This document shows, piece after piece, positions 1 through 4,953 of a stretch of DNA of 5,084 nucleotides. The notes under the pieces were generated by a model. The model had not been told where the DNA came from, made no database searches, and saw only the letters and a program-made list of their open reading frames with translations. The stretch's first letter is position 1, and each line of letters begins with the position of its first letter. Source of the stretch: Clostridia bacterium (GTDB lineage Bacteria > Bacillota > Peptococcia > DRI-13 > DTU073); the NCBI GenBank assembly GCA_028709105.1, contig JAQVYD010000090.1:1-5084 (forward strand), written 5' to 3'. The translations under genes and the position numbers were made by a program.

Positions 1-941
1 TAGTCTAAAGAAGAAATAATATTATGCTTAAAGTTAGTGCCATATGGTCTATTTGTCGTCGAATCACACAAGGTTCCATAAAGGTCAGGTCTTCTCCAGA
101 AAGGATAGATTGTCGCATCGTTTTCCCGGTTTTTCTTAGGAGTTTCCGTATCTACAGTAACTACGGCTATACCTTCGGCAAAGTTATTCACCCGAGAAAT
201 AAGGTTAACGCCACTGGCTACCCCGGAACCGCCACCATACATTAAGTCAACTGTCGGTGTTTCACCTGCGGCGAAAGCCCAACCATGGAGAGGAATCCCT
301 TTTCTCCAGCCGACAGGATTAGCAAAGACGACATAAGCTAAGCTATACATAGAGTTAGCTCTAGAGAAAGTTTCAATGACATTAATAAACTTAGCACTCC
401 AAGAAATAGGTGAGAAAATAATATCGGCACCTTTCAAACCATAAGTCCTAGCGATTTCAGGACAAGAAGCATCCATATCCAACATGATGGCAAATCTGCC
501 CAGCTCTGTTTCAAAAATCGGCAGTTCCTTACCGGGATAAATTCCACTGGCCGGACCGTATTTAGCCGGAGCATTTTCCGGATGAGCCTTTGAATACTTG
601 CCGATTACTTCGCCATCAGGGCCAATCAAGGTTGAAGTATTACGCAGTTTACCATCTTCACACAATTCAATAATGCTGCCGGCCACACAATAAGTCTTGG
701 TGGCTTTAGCCTTTTCCCTAAACCTGTCGATACTAGGTCCGGGAATAGGTTCAGCTAAATCTCTCACATATTCCGGAGTCATAGCGGCATGAGGCGGGAA
801 AGTCAAAAAATATTCAGGAAAACATACAACTTTCGCTCCTTCTTGCACTGCTTGATCATAAAACTCCAGTGCCTTCTTAATATTTGCCTCCTTATCCACC
901 GGTACTACATTCATTTGTACTGCTGCTACCCGATACTTCAT
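1..941 (-). CDS. Nitrilase-superfamily carbon-nitrogen hydrolase with Asp in place of the catalytic Cys
   Basis: The reading frame is open for 313 codons from ATG at 941-939 to the window edge. The next codon begins TA, so it is either the stop or Tyr. Family members are often about this long, so the gene is probably almost complete. The start is set by AGGAGGGG at 948-955, six bases before the ATG. The N-terminal strand (VAAVQM) and the first catalytic Glu in FPEYF (Glu43) are clear, as is the catalytic Lys in KYSKAHP (Lys118). The nucleophile region reads GRFAIMLDMDASCPE; aligned to the usual GRIGxxICYDxxFPE, Asp155 sits where Cys belongs. The nearest Cys is Cys160, five residues later. The second family Glu before PG also seems absent. 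The later motif SRANSMYSLAYVVFANPVG fits the fold. Active members hydrolyse amides, carbamoyl groups or nitriles in the cytoplasm. This one may be inactive, structural or chemically different. A sigma-54-type promoter lies just upstream. The fold is certain; the substrate is unknown. Confidence 0.92.
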   Translation of the reverse strand, partial: MKYRVAAVQMNVVPVDKEANIKKALEFYDQAVQEGAKVVCFPEYFLTFPPHAAMTPEYVRDLAEPIPGPSIDRFREKAKATKTYCVAGSIIELCEDGKLRNTSTLIGPDGEVIGKYSKAHPENAPAKYGPASGIYPGKELPIFETELGRFAIMLDMDASCPEIARTYGLKGADIIFSPISWSAKFINVIETFSRANSMYSLAYVVFANPVGWRKGIPLHGWAFAAGETPTVDLMYGGGSGVASGVNLISRVNNFAEGIAVVTVDTETPKKNRENDATIYPFWRRPDLYGTLCDSTTNRPYGTNFKHNIISSLD

Positions 942-998
942 TAAATACCCCTCCTAAAAAGATTAGTTTTATTTTTGTACTACACTATTTATTAAAAT

Positions 999-1014
999 AG
1001 CAATAAACATGCCA
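999..1014 (-). promoter_or_regulatory. Sigma-54 (RpoN) -24/-12 promoter for the nitrilase homologue
   Basis: The minus strand reads TGGCATGTTTATTGCT. This matches the sigma-54 consensus TGGCAC-N5-TTGCT at all but one position and keeps the invariant GG-N10-GC spacing. Transcription would start near 988, giving a 5' leader of about 47 bases before the ATG at 941 that includes the AGGAGGGG site. Position, strand and spacing all fit the gene downstream. Sigma-54 promoters need an enhancer-binding activator. None is encoded in the window, so the regulator is unknown. Confidence 0.7.
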
Positions 1015-1031
1015 TCTTTATCAAAACTCAG

Positions 1032-1109
1032 CTAAGCCCTATTTTTAAAGGCTTCTGCCCCTTTAACACTCTTTTGAGGAATTGTAATAACGAACCACTG
1101 ACGCATCAT
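1032..1109 (-). other. 25-codon open frame, unrecognised, possible continuation of a broken small gene
   Basis: An ATG at 1109 opens 25 codons ending with TAG at 1032-1034, giving MMRQWFVITIPQ followed by KSVKGAEAFKNRA. There is no ribosome binding site directly before it. The nearest is the GGAGGT of the nine-codon frame just upstream, in another phase. The composition is plausible for protein, but nothing identifies it and it is short enough to occur by chance. Confidence 0.15.
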
Positions 1110-1111
1110 TT

Positions 1112-1141
1112 TCAAGAAAAACAACAAGAATCATGATTCAT
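1112..1141 (-). other. Very short ORF with a strong ribosome binding site (leader peptide or gene remnant)
   Basis: GGAGGT at 1146-1151 lies at good spacing before ATG (1141-1139), but the frame is only nine codons, MNHDSCCFS, before TGA. The site is as strong as that of any full gene in the window. It may be a translated leader peptide, the start of a gene broken by a frameshift, or chance. A one-base frame change after codon 9 would extend translation into either of the other two frames, to stops near 1034 or about 1064. No family is recognised. Confidence 0.3.
1128..1139. repeat. 12-bp perfect palindrome GAATCATGATTC, possible operator or upstream activator site
   Basis: GAATCATGATTC is its own reverse complement. 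Its centre is about 130 bp upstream of the sigma-54-type promoter of the nitrilase gene, within the range where enhancer-binding activators usually bind. It also overlaps the first codons of the nine-codon frame, so the role is uncertain. No second copy was seen in this gap. Confidence 0.35.
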
Positions 1142-1177
1142 TTTTACCTCCGAATACTATTTCATATATGGTTTTTC

Positions 1178-2614
1178 TTATTTTAAGACCTTTTTCAGCA
1201 CAATAGTTTTGACCTGGGTTAATGCTTCTAGAGTACAACTAATCCCTTCTCGCCCTAAACCACTCATCTTATAACCGCCAAAAGCCATCTCCGGAAGCCG
1301 GTAATTGCCGGAACCGTTAATAATTATGCCACCGCACTCTAAAGCCATCGCTACTTTCATGGCTTTACTAAGGTCACGGGTGATCACCCCACTATTTAAC
1401 CCATAAACCGAAGAATTACAGATATTAATAGCTTCCTCCAGTGTCTGAAAACCAATGATGGGAAAAACAGGACCAAATACTTCCATGTCTTTGGCAATAT
1501 CCATTTCCGGAGTTACATCAACCAGTACTGTAGGTTCAAAAAAGGTTCTCTGAAAACGTTTCCCCCCATAAACACAGCTGGCACCCTGCTTAATAGTATG
1601 TTTAACTTGATTCTCAACCTCTCTGGCTGCATTTTCATTGATTAGACAACCTAGATCTGTTTGCGGATCAAGAGGATCACCGATGCGCAACTTGTTAAGT
1701 TTTTCTATAAGCAGTTTAGCGAAAACGTCTTTGACGGAGTTGTGAACTACCAGTCTTTTTGCAGCAATACAAATCTGACCGGCATTGGTGATTCTCGCCG
1801 TTAAGGCTTCTGCCACGGACAATTCAAGGTCTGCATCTTCAGCAATAATCAAGGCATCATTCCCCCTCAGCCCGAGGAAGACGCGATGCAGATGCGGTGC
1901 TGCCTCCTTTAGTATCTCAATTCCTACGGGAGTGCTTCCGGTAAAACTAATCGCCTCAATCTTAGAACTGGTAGTTAGGTATTTCCCTACTAGGGGACCA
2001 TCGCCTGTAACTATCTGAGCAACACTACCCGGGACACCGCTTTCTAAAAGCAGCTCGGTCAGGCGCATATTTGTCAAGGGATTATCAAAAGGAGGTTTAA
2101 CAATAACGGCATTGCCTACAGCTAAGGCAGAAGCAACTTTATAAGCAAAAATAACAGCAGGAAAATTAAACGGCAGTACACAGAGTACTACCCCCAGTGG
2201 CTCCCTCCTAGTAAAAATGAGATCATTCTCCGTACCAGGGAATGAATCTGGCATAGTTAACCCATAAAGGTGATTCGCTTTTTCTACAAAGCCTCTAAAA
2301 ATATGAGGGATTTTATCTATCTCCGTTCTTGCATTTCTTATTGTTTTGCCGGTTTCTCTGCATAAAAGGAAAGCCAGTTCTTCTTGATGTTTTGCCACTA
2401 AATCTGCGTAATTCATAAGGATCCTTGAGCGTTCATGAAGAGGTGTCGTCGCCCAAATTCTTTTGCCCTGCTGAGCGAAGTTTAAAACTTGTTCCAGGTC
2501 TTCCTCAGTAGCACTAGGAACAGTATCAACCAACTCGTTTGTAGCCGGATTAAAAATCTCAATAACTTTACCGTCCTGAGCATCTGCTTTTTGACCACCA
2601 ATCAACATTCTCAT
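1178..2614 (-). CDS. Aldehyde dehydrogenase-superfamily protein, catalytic Cys kept, general-base Glu replaced by Gly
   Basis: The protein has 478 residues, the normal full length for NAD(P)-dependent, non-phosphorylating aldehyde dehydrogenases that oxidise aldehydes to acids in the cytoplasm. Landmarks in order are PFNFP with the oxyanion Asn150, Lys173 in VIVKPP, the Rossmann motif FTGSTPVG (224-231), Cys282 in NAGQICIAAKR, Glu378 in EVFGP and the C-terminal FGGYKMSGLGREG. The usual LELGGND reads LGLRGND, so the general-base Glu is Gly248 and the following Gly is Arg250. Position 248 lies 34 residues before the Cys, as in family numbering (268 and 302), so this is not an alignment slip. 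The position that favours NAD through a Glu (K-P-x-E) is Phe176, so NADP use is possible. It resembles lactaldehyde, succinate-semialdehyde and glyceraldehyde-3-phosphate types, but the substrate cannot be told. AAGGAG 11 bases before the first ATG supports this start over the ATG two codons later. Weak deacylation, CoA-dependent chemistry or loss of activity are all possible. Confidence 0.95.
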   Translation of the reverse strand: MRMLIGGQKADAQDGKVIEIFNPATNELVDTVPSATEEDLEQVLNFAQQGKRIWATTPLHERSRILMNYADLVAKHQEELAFLLCRETGKTIRNARTEIDKIPHIFRGFVEKANHLYGLTMPDSFPGTENDLIFTRREPLGVVLCVLPFNFPAVIFAYKVASALAVGNAVIVKPPFDNPLTNMRLTELLLESGVPGSVAQIVTGDGPLVGKYLTTSSKIEAISFTGSTPVGIEILKEAAPHLHRVFLGLRGNDALIIAEDADLELSVAEALTARITNAGQICIAAKRLVVHNSVKDVFAKLLIEKLNKLRIGDPLDPQTDLGCLINENAAREVENQVKHTIKQGASCVYGGKRFQRTFFEPTVLVDVTPEMDIAKDMEVFGPVFPIIGFQTLEEAINICNSSVYGLNSGVITRDLSKAMKVAMALECGGIIINGSGNYRLPEMAFGGYKMSGLGREGISCTLEALTQVKTIVLKKVLK

Positions 2615-2649
2615 AAACGCAAATTCTCCTTCCGTTAATTTGAGTAGGC

Positions 2650-2680
2650 TTTAAAATAAATATTTTATATTTATTTTAAA
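2650..2680. repeat. AT-only inverted repeat, 13-bp perfect arms with 5-base loop
   Basis: Arms 2650-2662 and 2668-2680 (TTTAAAATAAATA and its complement) are perfectly complementary around a TTTTA loop. The repeat starts immediately after the terminator stem and ends 36 bases before the aldehyde dehydrogenase ATG. With a mismatch and one bulged base, the pairing on the minus strand extends to GTAG/CTAC and takes in part of the 3' arm of the terminator. It could be an operator, an mRNA-stability hairpin or the AT-rich flank of the terminator. Confidence 0.6.
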
Positions 2681-2681
2681 A

Positions 2682-2710
2682 GGCTACCGTCGAAAAAAAT
2701 AACGGTAGCC
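2682..2710 (-). terminator. Rho-independent terminator after the permease gene
   Basis: A perfect 9-bp stem (GGCTACCGT at 2682-2690 and ACGGTAGCC at 2702-2710) encloses an 11-base loop. On the minus strand it is followed by TTTT and then AT-rich sequence, so termination in the direction of the genes is likely. The T-tract is short. It lies about 107 bases past the permease stop and 68 bases before the aldehyde dehydrogenase start, so it most simply ends the dehydrogenase-permease operon. If the TATAAT upstream of it is a real promoter, it would instead act in the leader of the aldehyde dehydrogenase mRNA. Confidence 0.65.
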
Positions 2711-2734
2711 CAATGCTCTAAATTTCATTTCTTG

Positions 2735-2758
2735 AAAGCTTTATTTTTTAAAAGCTTT
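2735..2758. repeat. Paired AAAGCTTT palindromes forming an 8-bp hairpin
   Basis: Two copies of the self-complementary octamer AAAGCTTT (2735-2742 and 2751-2758) are separated by eight bases. They can pair as a hairpin in RNA or act as a double binding site in DNA. They lie just downstream of the TATAAT box. No T-tract follows, so this is not a terminator by itself. Confidence 0.4.
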
Positions 2759-2767
2759 AGCACAACA

Positions 2768-2798
2768 ATTATATAGAGCCAAATTTTTTAAGTGTCTT
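2768..2798 (-). promoter_or_regulatory. Candidate sigma-A promoter for the aldehyde dehydrogenase
   Basis: The minus strand carries a perfect -10 box TATAAT (2768-2773). The best -35 is weak: AAGACA at 2793-2798, four of six matches to TTGACA but with a long 19-base spacer. Transcription would start near 2761 and run through the terminator hairpin before reaching the gene, so either the leader is attenuated or this box is a chance match in AT-rich DNA. Confidence 0.33.
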
Positions 2799-2816
2799 GC
2801 TTATAAAGTGAACTAC

Positions 2817-3734
2817 TTAAATCTTTTTTAACAAAAGTTCCTTTTTTATATCCTGTTGTACTTCCATTTGTAAAAAGACAATGCTCAGGGTGATAAGAAT
2901 TACGCCCATAATTTGCATACTGGTCAATATTTCTCCCAGTATGAGAAAAGCTGTGATAGCAGCGATAACAGGATTTAAAATCGTCACAATCCCCGCGGTA
3001 GAAGTTGTCGATAACTCTAAACCTTTCAGATTAAAATAATAAGGTATAACCGCAGCAAAAATAGCGATAAAGAAACAATAACCCCATTCTGCGATCGTAA
3101 ACCCTTTATTCACGACAACCCATGGCGGTACAAAGAACCAACTCAGTAAAGCACCGAAAATATAAGCATAAACAAGCATTGTTTGTGGTTTATATTTACT
3201 TAACCCATACTTGCCGTAAATAAGATATGCTGACACACCTACTGCTGAGGCTAATCCGCCGATTACCCCCCACATATTAACAGAAGGTAAAACAAAGAAC
3301 TGATTATACAGCATCACAAATAGACCTAAAAAACCAACACCTAAAGCCAGCAACCGAAAAGTGCCTACCTTTTCACGCCCAATAACTATACAATAGAGAC
3401 TTACCAATACTGCCGAAAAAGATTGTAAAAAGACGGCAATACCAACATTAGTCTTGCTAATAGCATAGTAAAGCGTAACCTGCATAAAAGCCACACAACA
3501 ACCATATTTGATTAAATAAGGGAGATCGCTTTTATTGATCCGTAACAACTCTCTATCTTTAAAATAAAAAATAATCACGAGGATTGTTGCCGCCAAGGTT
3601 AATCTCAACTGAATAAGCACAAAAGGATCAATCTTAGACGTTGCGCCATAAATAAATTTTGCAAATGTAGACGATATACCCCAAAAAAATTCTGCTAAAA
3701 GAAGAAACAACAACCCTCTAGATTCCTTTTCCAT
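2817..3734 (-). CDS. EamA/DMT-family permease (drug/metabolite transporter), ten membrane helices
   Basis: The 305-residue length and two-halved hydrophobic pattern fit the EamA (DMT) family, which has ten helices in two repeats. Repeat one runs from about residue 7 to 143 and ends with the LG/GRE motif (VIGREKV, Glu120). Repeat two runs from about 155 to 290 and has the typical NPVIAAITAFLILGEIL signature (Asn254, Pro255, Glu268). The C-terminal tail is short and charged (KKELLLKKI). Proteins of this family sit in the inner membrane and move metabolites, often amino acids or other small molecules, by exchange or proton coupling. The gene starts 48 bases after the Ldh2-type dehydrogenase stop. 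Its own GAGGAG site is about nine bases before the ATG, and no terminator lies between, so the two genes are probably one operon. That makes the dehydrogenase substrate or product a likely cargo, though this is inference. Confidence 0.93.
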   Translation of the reverse strand: MEKESRGLLFLLLAEFFWGISSTFAKFIYGATSKIDPFVLIQLRLTLAATILVIIFYFKDRELLRINKSDLPYLIKYGCCVAFMQVTLYYAISKTNVGIAVFLQSFSAVLVSLYCIVIGREKVGTFRLLALGVGFLGLFVMLYNQFFVLPSVNMWGVIGGLASAVGVSAYLIYGKYGLSKYKPQTMLVYAYIFGALLSWFFVPPWVVVNKGFTIAEWGYCFFIAIFAAVIPYYFNLKGLELSTTSTAGIVTILNPVIAAITAFLILGEILTSMQIMGVILITLSIVFLQMEVQQDIKKELLLKKI

Positions 3735-3782
3735 AATGTAATACTCCTCTACCCATCTATTTTAATGTTTTTTACGATTAAG

Positions 3783-4829
3783 TTATAACTCAGGAACACC
3801 CAATTTTTGCGCCAGTTCATTTAAATTACGGAAAACAGTTTCATCGATAGTAATTCCTTGGGCACGAATTTTTTTGCTCTTTTCATATTCAATTTCACCC
3901 GGCATATAAATTCTGTTAAAACCTGCTGCCACTTTGGAATTTCTAATGTTTTGAATCATCTGATCCATCCGCTGTTTAAACTCGTCAATCGGCATAAAAT
4001 TTTCCACATCAAAAGCTAAGAAGAAATGGCCTAAATTCTGGGGCCGATCCATATTGCCAAAAAGGGAACCAACTTCATGTCCAAATTGTGATCCCGTAAG
4101 CACACCGGCGAAGGTATCCACCATCAAACACATCCCATAACCTTTAGGTCCGGCAAAAGGTAATAATGCTCCCTTCAATCCTTCCACCGGATCTATCGTC
4201 GCCCTTCCTTCAGCATCTATCGCCAAACCTTCCGGAATCTTCTTGCCTTCCCTTGCCGCGACTTCCAATTTCCCTCTAGCCGCTCCACTCGTAGCCATAT
4301 CCACCACCAGATCCGGTTCGACTCCAGCCGGAATAGCAATACTGAGAGGATTAGAACCTAGAATCGGCTCTCTGCCTCCAAAAGGAGCCATTAACGGTGA
4401 GGTGTTCGTAAAGACCATCCCGATAAGGTTTTCCTGTGAAGCTAACATGGAATAATAAGCATTAATCCCAAAATGATTAGAATTTCTTACGCCTACAGTA
4501 CCCATGCCTGTTTTTTTAGCCTTTTCAATACATAATCTCATCGCTTTAGAAGAGATCACATGCCCCATACCATTATCAGCATCTAGTAAGGCCGAGGTAG
4601 CGTTTTCTCTAAGAACTTTAAAATTAGGACGCGGGTTAATCAAACCTTTCTCTATCCTTTGGGCATAAATTAAAATTCTGGCAATGCCATGGGAATTGAT
4701 TCCTCTAAACTCAGTTTCTATTAAAACATTACCAATGACCTCAGCGTCTGCCTCGCTTATTCCGAATTTTTGAAAGATCCGGGACGAAAACTTTCTTAAC
4801 ACATCAGGCTCAAAAGTATAATTTACCAT
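3783..4829 (-). CDS. Ldh2-family NAD(P)-dependent 2-hydroxyacid dehydrogenase (malate/L-lactate/ureidoglycolate type)
   Basis: The 348-residue protein matches the Ldh2 family (malate/L-lactate/sulfolactate/ureidoglycolate dehydrogenases and related imine reductases), which interconvert 2-hydroxyacids or similar compounds and their 2-oxo forms with NAD(P)H. This fold is unrelated to the classical Rossmann LDH/MDH. Visible family motifs are NSHGIAR (45-51, His47), RNSNHFG with the catalytic His119, GSNPLSIAIPA (158-168), DMATSGAARGK (177-187), IPEGLAIDAEGRATIDP (198-214), GPKGYGM (227-233) and the late MPGEIE (309-314). All are in order and no key residue is missing, unlike in the two enzymes downstream. 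The start is supported by GAGGGTG seven bases before the ATG. Activity on malate, lactate, ureidoglycolate, sulfolactate or a cyclic imine cannot be separated by sequence alone. It leads an apparent operon with the DMT permease. Confidence 0.94.
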   Translation of the reverse strand: MVNYTFEPDVLRKFSSRIFQKFGISEADAEVIGNVLIETEFRGINSHGIARILIYAQRIEKGLINPRPNFKVLRENATSALLDADNGMGHVISSKAMRLCIEKAKKTGMGTVGVRNSNHFGINAYYSMLASQENLIGMVFTNTSPLMAPFGGREPILGSNPLSIAIPAGVEPDLVVDMATSGAARGKLEVAAREGKKIPEGLAIDAEGRATIDPVEGLKGALLPFAGPKGYGMCLMVDTFAGVLTGSQFGHEVGSLFGNMDRPQNLGHFFLAFDVENFMPIDEFKQRMDQMIQNIRNSKVAAGFNRIYMPGEIEYEKSKKIRAQGITIDETVFRNLNELAQKLGVPEL

Positions 4830-4927
4830 TTTTGCACACCCTCTTTTTGGCTGGTCAAAATATTTTTAATAGCATCAAATTAACTTGTTGATTAACTGCT
4901 TTTTCATAGATTGCAACAACTAGGATT
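4830..4927. promoter_or_regulatory. Likely promoter region of the dehydrogenase-permease operon
   Basis: Because a terminator ends the gene upstream, a promoter for the Ldh2-type dehydrogenase must lie in this AT-rich stretch. Minus-strand candidates are weak: TATTAA near 4868-4873 with TTAATC about 18 bases upstream. GTTAAT occurs twice (direct repeat around 4883-4900), flanked by TCAA/TTGA half-sites, and could be an operator. No sigma-54 pattern was found here. Confidence 0.35.
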
Positions 4928-4952
4928 AAAAGGAAGGCTGAGCCTTCCTTTT
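4928..4952. terminator. Strong bidirectional rho-independent terminator after the ferredoxin-domain gene
   Basis: Perfect 11-bp arms (4928-4938 and 4942-4952, AAAAGGAAGGC and its complement) enclose a TGA loop. Each strand ends its stem with TTTT, so it can work in both directions. It begins one base after the stop codon of the ferredoxin-domain gene and its arm overlaps a second in-frame TAA. It separates that gene from the dehydrogenase operon. Confidence 0.88.
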
Positions 4953-4953
4953 A

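Larger units (their letters stand above)
942..1177. other. Intergenic region between aldehyde dehydrogenase and nitrilase homologue
   Basis: This 236-base gap is large for two same-strand genes in a compact cluster. It holds a ribosome-binding-site-like GGAGGT (1146-1151) in front of nine codons, a 12-bp palindrome (1128-1139), a 25-codon open frame (1032-1109), a sigma-54-type promoter (999-1014) and a small AT-rich inverted repeat, CTATTT/AAATAG (986-1001). On the minus strand a 5-bp AAGCC/GGCTT hairpin lies around 1033-1053 without a good T-tract. No convincing rho-independent terminator follows the aldehyde dehydrogenase, so read-through into the nitrilase gene is possible as well as separate initiation. 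Confidence 0.6.
2615..2816. other. Intergenic region and probable leader of the aldehyde dehydrogenase gene
   Basis: This 202-base, very AT-rich gap separates the permease stop from the aldehyde dehydrogenase start. In transcription order it holds a perfect TATAAT box (2768-2773), a hairpin with AAAGCTTT arms (2735-2758), the GC-containing terminator hairpin (2682-2710), a long AT-only hairpin (2650-2680) and the ribosome binding site of the aldehyde dehydrogenase. No small gene and no known riboswitch class was recognised. Confidence 0.6.

Noticed and set aside
24..245. Plus-strand open frame of 73 codons
   Set aside because: It lies antisense inside the nitrilase homologue, has no ribosome binding site and no recognisable protein pattern.
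986..1001. CTATTT/AAATAG inverted repeat as a terminator after the aldehyde dehydrogenase
   Set aside because: The stem is short, AT-only and has no T-tract on the minus strand, and it overlaps the sigma-54-type promoter.
1112..1117. In-frame TGA as a selenocysteine codon after MNHDSCCFS
   Set aside because: A second in-frame TGA follows two codons later, and no convincing SECIS-like hairpin was seen directly after it.
1785..2018. Plus-strand open frame of 77 codons
   Set aside because: It is antisense to the best-conserved part of the aldehyde dehydrogenase (Cys282 region) and is explained by that gene's codon pattern.
2650..2680. AT-rich inverted repeat as an insertion-sequence end or plasmid origin
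   Set aside because: No transposase, flanking target duplication or iterons are present; the repeat fits a terminator flank or operator better.
4243..4455. Plus-strand open frame of 70 codons
   Set aside because: It is antisense to the Ldh2-type dehydrogenase, with no ribosome binding site and no family resemblance.
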